Shown: positions 56,101 to 61,050 of the stretch, in pieces | Layout of the letters: every line of letters starts with the position of its first letter | Numbering within the stretch: position 1 is the first letter of the stretch | From: Pseudomonadota bacterium | GTDB taxonomy: Bacteria; Pseudomonadota; Gammaproteobacteria; Xanthomonadales; Xanthomonadaceae | DNA: 61,050 nucleotides | Assembly (NCBI GenBank): GCA_018242485.1 | Contig: JAFEBV010000034.1 | Coordinates: forward strand, 1 to 61,050 | Direction of reading: 5' to 3' | Translations under genes and position numbers: made by a program | Notes under the pieces: generated by a model | Databases searched by the model: none | The model's input: only the letters and a program-made list of their open reading frames with translations | What the model was told of the DNA's origin: nothing

Positions 56101-57014
56101 AGCACCGCATTGGTCGCCACGTTCTGCCGGCGCGTGGCCATCGAGCGCATGTAGACGCGATGGCTGCGCAGCGAGTTCATGCGGATGCGATCGCCCAGCA
56201 ATGCGCCACCGCTGCGCCGACGCGTGGGATCGACCGAAATCACCGCGATGCGCATGTGCGGGAAGCTGGCGAGGAAGCGGTTGAGCAGCTCGTCGGTGAC
56301 CGAGGACTTGCCCGCGCCGCCAGTGCCGGTGATGCCGATGACAGGCGCAGGCCGGGACTCGGGACTCGGGACTCGGGACTCGGAGGCAATGCTGGAATTC
56401 CATTGTTTGCGCAGCAAAGCCAATTCGGATTCGGAAAAAAATCTGTCTTCGATCGCGCTCAACATCTCGCCGATCGCGATTTCGTTATTGAAAACCGGCT
56501 TGGCGCCCTTTGCCGAGTCCCGAGTCCCGAGTCCCGAGTCCCGCGCGCGCGCAGCGCGCGCCACCACATCCCCGATCATCTCCACCAGCCCCAGCTTCAT
56601 GCCGTCGTTGGGGTGGTAGATGCGCTCGACGCCGTAGTCCTCCAGTTCGCGGATTTCCTCCGGGGTGATGGTGCCGCCGCCGCCGCCGAACACGCGGATG
56701 TGGGACGCGCCGCGCTCGCGCAGCATGTCCACCATGTACTTGAAGTATTCGACGTGGCCGCCCTGATAGCTCGACAGCGCGATGGCGTCGGCGTCCTCCT
56801 GCAAGGCCGCGCGCACCACGTCCTCGACGCTGCGGTTGTGGCCGAGGTGGATGACCTCCACGCCCTGCGCCTGGATCAGCCGGCGCATGATATTGATCGC
56901 CGCGTCGTGGCCGTCGAACAGGCTGGCGGCGGTGACGAAGCGCAACGGACTCGCCTCGGGGGCAGGAGCGGCGGCGTGACCGCGCTCGGCGGCGACAGGG
57001 CTGGGCGTGCTCAT
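53172..57014 (-). CDS. icmF: Fused isobutyryl-CoA mutase IcmF
   Basis: A 1280-residue adenosylcobalamin enzyme interconverting isobutyryl-CoA and n-butyryl-CoA; some homologues act on isovaleryl/pivalyl-CoA. Domains in order: B12-binding ([10 protein letters not shown], His36), MeaB-type GTPase chaperone with P-loop [13 protein letters not shown] (228-240), a linker, then the mutase TIM barrel (from about 640). It is longer than typical IcmF (about 1100). The extra length comes from repeat-encoded segments: heptamer runs at residues about 157-167, 211-221 and 432-443, and a REP-derived stretch at about 533-607. None breaks the frame. Confidence 0.95.
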   Translation of the reverse strand: MSTPSPVAAERGHAAAPAPEASPLRFVTAASLFDGHDAAINIMRRLIQAQGVEVIHLGHNRSVEDVVRAALQEDADAIALSSYQGGHVEYFKYMVDMLRERGASHIRVFGGGGGTITPEEIRELEDYGVERIYHPNDGMKLGLVEMIGDVVARAARARDSGLGTRDSAKGAKPVFNNEIAIGEMLSAIEDRFFSESELALLRKQWNSSIASESRVPSPESRPAPVIGITGTGGAGKSSVTDELLNRFLASFPHMRIAVISVDPTRRRSGGALLGDRIRMNSLRSHRVYMRSMATRRQNVATNAVLKDCIGFLKGLGFDLVIVETAGIGQSDSEIVDLVDFPVYVMTSDYGAASQLEKIDMIDFAQLIVLNKYDRRGAEDALRDVRKQWKRNHAAFKVADADVPVYPTIASQFNDPGISWMFVNLCRLLREKLGIGNGESGIGKAGNENARNAKAEASRCDFRPQLDTTLKEPRATVLIPGQRTRYLAEIAEQGRAINASIGKQAEAADRAQACWQALHELGDVKLPKQLALYEAESLLPPGEGARRADEGKIQQVAGKQDSTHDFLPSSGAARHVTRAIPGARPAGPASLFAGASCASSPPEGEGTADRTLLTLRQRYNDAVQSLSSESLKLLREWPQRLHAIVEEANEYQVRGKTIRVENYRESLSHQKVPKIAAPTYKSWGELLTFLGKENLPGSYPYTGGVYPYRRSGEDPIRMFAGEGTPERTNRRFHYLSQGLPAARLSTAFDSVTLYGEDPAQRPDILGKIGNSGVNVPTLDDMKKLYSGFDLCAPNTSVSMTINGPAPIILAMFMNTAIDQQVEKYLKEDPARWADAQAKIDAFFGGRDRPRYHGELPAGNNGLGLAFLGMTGDQLVDADTYARIKAHTLSTVRGTVQADILKEDQAQNTCIFSTEFALRMMGDIQQYFVAHTVRNFYSVSISGYHIAEAGANPISQLAFTLSNGFTIVEYYLARGMRIDDFAPNLSFFFSNGMDPEYTAIGRVARRIWARAMRERYGANERSQMLKYHIQTSGRSLHAQEIQFNDIRTTLQALYALFDNCNSLHTNAYDEAITTPTEESVRRAVAIQMIINKELGLNFCENPWQGSFAVEYLTDLVEEAVYKEFEAISERGGVLGAMDTMYQRGKIQEESLYYEHKKHDGTLPLVGVNTFLPKEHGGEIATTIELIRSTPEEKAQQIANVRQWQSGRNRYAPAGETEHGHTANADEISEPDAHDGHGLAWLQHVARERRNLFEALIEAVKTHSLGQISHALYDVGGEYRRNM
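55195..55416. repeat. Palindromic repeat element embedded in icmF
   Basis: Words such as TCCCTCATCCGCCCTACGGG, CTTCTCCCGGAGGGAGAAGG and GATGAGGGAAG correspond to the intergenic element at 32470-32580. Here they are read in frame as about 75 residues between the GTPase and mutase domains. Confidence 0.8.
55687..55721. repeat. Heptamer array (TTCCCGA) in icmF
   Basis: Five units TTCCCGA/TTCCCCA/TTCCCTA/TTCCCAG (minus strand GGGAATC type) are translated as a [14 protein letters not shown] stretch. Confidence 0.9.
56354..56381. repeat. Heptamer array (GGGACTC)4 in icmF
   Basis: Four perfect units, encoding [10 protein letters not shown] on the minus strand. It is the inverted partner of 56515-56542. 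Confidence 0.95.
56515..56542. repeat. Heptamer array (GAGTCCC)4 in icmF
   Basis: Four perfect units, encoding [10 protein letters not shown] on the minus strand. It is the exact reverse complement of the array at 56354-56381, so the two could pair across the 133-bp segment between them. Confidence 0.95.
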
Positions 57015-57131
57015 CGTGACTCCGGTACTCGGTGTGCGAATCGTTGATTGTACCCTTCCCGCCCGCCTGCCCTTCCGCGCGGATTGTTACACTGCACGGT
57101 CATCATCCTGCACAGCGCGACACAGGCGGAC

Positions 57132-58412
57132 ATGGCGAACACAGCGGTTCCCGGCGCACAGCCCCAGCCCCATGCCGACGCCGAGCACGCCTACCGTCAG
57201 GCGCGCGAACGGCTGGCCGCCGACGACCTCGACGGCGCTTCGCAGTGGCTGGAACGTGCCGCCGCGGTGGAACACCCGGCCGCGTTGACCGAGCTTGCGA
57301 TCGTGAACCTGCACGGTTTCGGTCGCGAAGCCGATCCGTCGCACGCACTGCAACTGCTGCAACGCGCCGAACAGGCCGGCGGTACGCCGGAGACGCCGTG
57401 GTTGCTGGCGCAGATCGTGCTCGGCGGCGTCTTGTTGCCATTCGACGCCGCCCGCGTCGATGCGCTGCTCGCCGATAGCGCGCGCCGGAGTTTTCCTGCC
57501 GCGCTGCGTGTGGCTGGCCTGTGCTTCGGACGCAGCGACAAACCGGAACTGCAGCACGCCGCCACAGTCTGCCTGCAACGTGCAACCGCGTTGCGCGATC
57601 CCATTGCCGCCGCGCTGTACGCCGCCCGTTTGCACACGGGCATCGGCACGCTTCCCGATCCAGCCGCCGCGCGCGCACTGGCCGCACAATTGCATGCCAT
57701 CGACATGCCGGTCGAATTGCCGACGACGCTGGCATCCTCGGCACCCGCAGCGCCATCGAACCGCAACGCCGAACCACCGTGGGATGCGTTGCAAACCATC
57801 GACACCACCACGCGCGACATCCAGCACCTGTGCGAATCACCGCAGATCGCCACCTGCGACGGCCTGCTTTCCGACGAGGAATGCCGTTACATCATCTACT
57901 CCGGCGTGCGCTATCTCTCGCGCTCGCAGGTGATCCATCCGCAAACCGGGCAGCGGCTCGAGTACGACATCCGCACCAGCCGCGACATGAGCTTCGCGTC
58001 GGGCATCGAGGACCTCGGCATCCGTCTGCTGCAACAACGCATGGCCGCGTTGGGCGACTCGGAACCAGCGCATTGCGAACCACTGGTCTTGCTTCATTAC
58101 GCGCCCGGCGAACAGTACCGCCCGCATCGCGATTACTACCTGCCCTCCGCGCCGCAGATGGCCGACCCTGGCGGACAACGCAACGCCACCGTGTGCGTGT
58201 ATCTCAACGAGGTCGAGGCCGGCGGCGAGACCGCGTTCCCGGCACGCCACCTCGATGTGCGCCCACGCCGCGGTCGCGCGGTGCTGTTTCGCAACGTCCA
58301 CGCCGACGGGCGTCCCGATCCGGACAGCTTGCACGCCGGCATGCCGGTGCGTGCCGGCGAGAAGTGGCTGTCCACCTGCTGGATTCGCGCCCGCCCGCTG
58401 CGCACGTTCTAA
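57132..58412 (+). CDS. Prolyl 4-hydroxylase-like 2OG-Fe(II) oxygenase with Sel1/TPR repeats
   Basis: A 426-residue protein. The N-terminal half has Sel1-like helical repeats (about 15-195: HPAALTELAIVNLHGFGREA, DPIAAALYAARLHTG). The C-terminal half is a prolyl-4-hydroxylase-type domain (about 235-420) with iron ligands His332 and Asp334 (RPHRDYY) and His401 (SLHAGMPV), and Lys411 for 2-oxoglutarate. It should hydroxylate a protein, perhaps prolyl residues, with the repeats recruiting it. It is divergent from icmF, sharing a 118-bp promoter region. Confidence 0.9.
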   Translation: MANTAVPGAQPQPHADAEHAYRQARERLAADDLDGASQWLERAAAVEHPAALTELAIVNLHGFGREADPSHALQLLQRAEQAGGTPETPWLLAQIVLGGVLLPFDAARVDALLADSARRSFPAALRVAGLCFGRSDKPELQHAATVCLQRATALRDPIAAALYAARLHTGIGTLPDPAAARALAAQLHAIDMPVELPTTLASSAPAAPSNRNAEPPWDALQTIDTTTRDIQHLCESPQIATCDGLLSDEECRYIIYSGVRYLSRSQVIHPQTGQRLEYDIRTSRDMSFASGIEDLGIRLLQQRMAALGDSEPAHCEPLVLLHYAPGEQYRPHRDYYLPSAPQMADPGGQRNATVCVYLNEVEAGGETAFPARHLDVRPRRGRAVLFRNVHADGRPDPDSLHAGMPVRAGEKWLSTCWIRARPLRTF

Positions 58413-58517
58413 TGGATTGCGCGTGGTGCGATAGAATGGGCGGCTCCCCCGCTCAGGATGCGGGGCACGCAGCCAAGGCTGCCATCCACCCACCGTCTTC
58501 ATCAACGGAGTCGCCTC

Positions 58518-59615
58518 ATGATTTTCGAGCACCTCGCCAAGTTCGGCCACGAGGAAGTCGTCTTCTGCCACAACCCCGATGCCGGCCTGAAGGCCATCAT
58601 CGCGATCCACAACACCGTGCTGGGGCCGGCGTTGGGCGGCACCCGCATGTGGCCGTACAAGAACGACGAGGAAGCCCTCAACGACGCGCTGCGGCTCTCG
58701 CGCGGCATGACGTACAAGAACGCGGTCGCCGGCCTCAACCTCGGCGGCGGCAAGGCGGTGATCTGGGGCGATCCGAGCAAGGACAAGTCCGAGGCGCTGT
58801 TCCGCGCCTTCGGCCGTTTCGTCAACTCGCTGGGCGGGCGCTACATCACCGCCGAGGACGTGGGCATCGACGTCAACGACATGGAATACGTGTTCCGCGA
58901 GACCGAGTTCGTCACCGGCGTGCATCAGGTGCACGGCGGCTCGGGCGACCCCTCGCCGTTCACCGCCTACGGCACCCTGCAGGGCCTGATGGCCGCGTTG
59001 CAGGTGAAGTTCGGCCACGAGGAAGTCGGCAAGCACGCCTACGCCGTGCAGGGCGCCGGCCACGTCGGCATGCACTTCATCAAGCTGCTGCGCGAGCAAG
59101 GCGCCAAGGTGTACGTGACCGACATCAACCAGAAGCTGGTCGATCAGGCGGTCAACGAATACGGCGCCGAGGCGGTGCCGCTGGACAAGATCTACGACAC
59201 CGACGCCGACGTGTATTCACCGTGCGCGCTCGGCGGCACCGTCAACGAGCACACCCTGCCGCGGCTGAAGTGCAAGGTCATCTGCGGCGCGGCCAACAAC
59301 CAGCTCGCCAACGACGCCATCGGCGACGAACTGGAAAAGCGCGGCATCCTGTACGCGCCCGACTACGCGGTCAACGCCGGCGGGGTGATGAACGTCTCGC
59401 TGGAGATCGACGGCTACAACCGCGAGCGCGCGATGCGCATGATGCGCACGATCTACTACAACCTCGGCAAGATCTTCCAGATCGCCAAGCGCGACGGCAT
59501 CCCCACCTACAAGGCCGCCGACCGCATGGCCGAGGAGCGCATCGCCCTGATCGGCAAGGTCAAGCTGCCGCACATGGGCCAGCCGCGCTTCCTCGGCCGC
59601 ATGCGCCACGGCTGA
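58518..59615 (+). CDS. Leucine dehydrogenase (Glu/Leu/Phe/Val dehydrogenase family)
   Basis: A 365-residue NAD-dependent amino acid dehydrogenase that deaminates leucine, valine and isoleucine to branched 2-oxo acids. Visible elements are the substrate and catalytic lysines in GGTRMWPYKN and GMTYKNAVAGLNLGGGKAVI, and the Rossmann motif VQGAGHVGMHF. The length is typical of leucine dehydrogenases. The SD ACGGAG precedes the ATG. It supplies starters for iso-fatty acids and feeds the adjacent isovaleryl-CoA dehydrogenase pathway. Confidence 0.93.
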   Translation: MIFEHLAKFGHEEVVFCHNPDAGLKAIIAIHNTVLGPALGGTRMWPYKNDEEALNDALRLSRGMTYKNAVAGLNLGGGKAVIWGDPSKDKSEALFRAFGRFVNSLGGRYITAEDVGIDVNDMEYVFRETEFVTGVHQVHGGSGDPSPFTAYGTLQGLMAALQVKFGHEEVGKHAYAVQGAGHVGMHFIKLLREQGAKVYVTDINQKLVDQAVNEYGAEAVPLDKIYDTDADVYSPCALGGTVNEHTLPRLKCKVICGAANNQLANDAIGDELEKRGILYAPDYAVNAGGVMNVSLEIDGYNRERAMRMMRTIYYNLGKIFQIAKRDGIPTYKAADRMAEERIALIGKVKLPHMGQPRFLGRMRHG

Positions 59616-59631
59616 GCGGCTTTGTGTGATG

Positions 59632-59664
59632 GTTGAAGAAAGGGCTTTCCTGCCCTTCTTCAAC
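59632..59664 (+). terminator. Hairpin after leucine dehydrogenase
   Basis: GTTGAAGAA-AGGGC pairs with GCCC-TTCTTCAAC around TTTCCT with one bulged A. It lies 16 bases after the stop and is a probable terminator, although the T-tail is poor. Confidence 0.7.
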
Positions 59665-59700
59665 TCGTCGAGCCCGGTGCACGCCCGGACTCGGCTCCGC

Positions 59701-59750
59701 CAAATCAACCACTGCGTGTTTGATTTGCGTGCGATCCATCCATGGATCGC
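59701..59750 (+). promoter_or_regulatory. Two palindromes upstream of isovaleryl-CoA dehydrogenase
   Basis: CAAATCAA (59701-59708) and TTGATTTG (59720-59727) form one inverted repeat with an 11-base spacer. GCGATCCAT (59731-59739) and ATGGATCGC (59742-59750) form a second with a 2-base spacer, ending 22 bases before the start codon. They are candidate operators for a repressor of branched-chain catabolism; no regulator gene is adjacent. Confidence 0.55.
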
Positions 59751-59772
59751 ATCATCGGTTCAGGACTGACTC

Positions 59773-60930
59773 ATGCGAACTTTTCCGCTGGGTGAAGAGA
59801 TCGACGCACTGCGCGAAGCGGTGCGTCGTTTCGCCGACACTGAAATCGCCCCGCGCGCCGCGCAGATCGACCACGACAACCTGTACCCCGCCGACCTGTG
59901 GGAAAAACTCGGCGGCATGGGTCTGCTCGGCATCACCCTGCCGGCCGAGTTCGGCGGATCGGAGATGGGCTACCTCGCGCATATGGTGGCGATGGAGGAA
60001 ATCTCCCGCGCCTCCGGCTCGGTCGGTCTGAGCTACGGCGCGCACTCCAACCTGTGCGTGCAGAACCTGTTCAACAACGGCAACCCCGCGCAGCGCGCCA
60101 AGTACCTGCCGAAGTTGTGCTCGGGCGAATGGAAGGGCGCGCTGGCGATGAGCGAGCCGGGTGCCGGTTCGGACGTGGTCGGATCGATGAACTGCCGCGC
60201 GCAGCTACGCGATGGCGTGTGGGTGGCCAACGGCAACAAGATGTGGATCACCAACGGCCCCGAGGCCGACGTGCTGATCGTCTATATGCGTACCGCCGGC
60301 AAGGACGCCGGCAGCCGCTGCATGACCGCCTTTCTCGTCGAGCGCGGCATGAAGGGATTCTCCACCGCTCAGAAGCTCGACAAGCTCGGCATGCGCGGAT
60401 CCAACACTTGCGAACTGGTGTTCGAGAACTGCGAGATTCCAGTCGAAAACGTGCTTGGCGAAGTCCATCAGGGTGTGAAGGTGCTGATGAGCGGCCTGAA
60501 CACCGAACGCCTCGTGCTCAGCGGCGGCCCGATCGGACTCATGCAGGCCGCGCTCGACATCGCCCTGCCCTATGTGCGCGAACGCAAACAGTTCGACGTG
60601 GCGATCGGCACCTTCGGCCTGATGCAGGGCAAGATCGCCGACATGTACACCGCGCTGCAATCCAGCCGCGCCTACGCCTATCAGGTCGCTCGCGACTACG
60701 ACGCCGGCCACAAGTCGCGCGTGGACGCCGCCTCCTGCCTGCTGCACGCATCGGAAAGCGCGGTGCAGGTGGCGCTGGAAGGCATCCAGGCTCTGGGCGG
60801 CAACGGCTACATCAACGAATACCCGACCGGCCGCATCCTGCGCGACGCCAAGCTGTACGCCATCGGCGCGGGCACGAACGAGATCCGTCGCATGCTGATC
60901 GGGCGCGAGTTGTTCGAGGGGAAGGGGTGA
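59773..60930 (+). CDS. Isovaleryl-CoA dehydrogenase (acyl-CoA dehydrogenase family)
   Basis: A 385-residue FAD enzyme of leucine breakdown that oxidises isovaleryl-CoA to 3-methylcrotonyl-CoA, passing electrons to ETF. Visible elements are [21 protein letters not shown] and the glutamate in [13 protein letters not shown] that occupies the catalytic-base position of isovaleryl-CoA dehydrogenases. The C-terminal [20 protein letters not shown] is the conserved FAD/CoA region. The TGA stop is part of the first unit of the following heptamer array. Confidence 0.94.
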   Translation: MRTFPLGEEIDALREAVRRFADTEIAPRAAQIDHDNLYPADLWEKLGGMGLLGITLPAEFGGSEMGYLAHMVAMEEISRASGSVGLSYGAHSNLCVQNLFNNGNPAQRAKYLPKLCSGEWKGALAMSEPGAGSDVVGSMNCRAQLRDGVWVANGNKMWITNGPEADVLIVYMRTAGKDAGSRCMTAFLVERGMKGFSTAQKLDKLGMRGSNTCELVFENCEIPVENVLGEVHQGVKVLMSGLNTERLVLSGGPIGLMQAALDIALPYVRERKQFDVAIGTFGLMQGKIADMYTALQSSRAYAYQVARDYDAGHKSRVDAASCLLHASESAVQVALEGIQALGGNGYINEYPTGRILRDAKLYAIGAGTNEIRRMLIGRELFEGKG

Positions 60931-61050
60931 TTCGTGAATCGTGAATCGTGAATCGTGAATCGTGAATCGTGAATCGTGAATCGTGAATCGTGAATCGTGA
61001 ATCGTGAATCGTGAATCGTGAATCGTGAATCGTGAATCGTGAATCGTGCA
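60927..61050. repeat. Heptamer tandem array (GTGAATC)n, right edge
   Basis: The first unit is GTGATTC (60927-60933), which contains the TGA stop of the dehydrogenase gene. Perfect GTGAATC units then run to 61045, before a last partial unit GTGCA at the very edge. It is the inverse of the left-edge array, and like it follows a stop codon in the gene's direction. Confidence 0.97.

Overview
This is a GC-rich chromosomal segment from a gammaproteobacterium, most likely Lysobacterales/Xanthomonadales (Lysobacteraceae or Rhodanobacteraceae). The evidence is the YtrA-type GntR/ABC operon, the large TonB-dependent receptor next to TPR-sulfotransferases, a fused IcmF acyl-CoA mutase, leucine and isovaleryl-CoA dehydrogenases (iso-branched lipids are typical of the group), many c-di-GMP proteins and abundant short palindromic and heptamer repeats. 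The genus cannot be fixed from the sequence alone. Both window ends run out inside the same 7-bp tandem repeat, which suggests a contig bounded by unresolved repeats.

Layout. 0.1-12 kb: housekeeping genes. These are an Nramp-like transporter, DUF2058, SlyX, UDP-glucose dehydrogenase, a secreted FKBP isomerase, a YtrA/ABC-2 operon, a DUF2884-like lipoprotein, a fatty-acid hydroxylase-like membrane protein, a secreted histidine phosphatase, and rpsP-rimM-trmD (no rplS follows). 12-13.7 kb: a glutamate-synthase-domain membrane protein. 13.7-20.2 kb: a small integrative element at the 3' end of tRNA-Leu(UAA). It carries a P4-type integrase, an AlpA-like regulator, a CHC2 primase domain, a TOPRIM/DUF927 helicase and small proteins, the replication genes being translationally coupled. 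20.4-30.1 kb: a TonB-dependent receptor divergent from three TPR-sulfotransferases. 30-34.4 kb: GTP-dependent PEPCK, repeat-rich intergenic DNA, XRE and TetR regulators.

34.6-53.2 kb is rich in c-di-GMP signalling: a GAF-HD-GYP protein, a membrane diguanylate cyclase, a GAF-GGDEF protein with a degenerate active site but an intact I-site motif, a periplasmic haem-c (DUF3365) diguanylate cyclase, a beta-propeller sensor diguanylate cyclase and a double-receiver protein with no output domain. Between them lie an FMN reductase, MsrB, a DDAH-like hydrolase, a DksA/TraR zinc finger, a PEP-mutase-family enzyme, a cysteine-synthase-family enzyme, an AhpD-like protein and small secreted proteins. 53.2-60.9 kb holds branched-chain acyl metabolism: IcmF, a prolyl-4-hydroxylase-like oxygenase, leucine dehydrogenase and isovaleryl-CoA dehydrogenase.

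The most unusual signal is a family of 7-bp repeats with consensus GKGAMTC. Arrays of GTGAATC follow genes, and their first units overlap the TGA stop codons of both terminal genes. The TGA-free variants GGGACTC and GGGAATC occur as read-through arrays inside the icmF coding sequence, together with a palindromic repeat element translated as about 75 extra residues.
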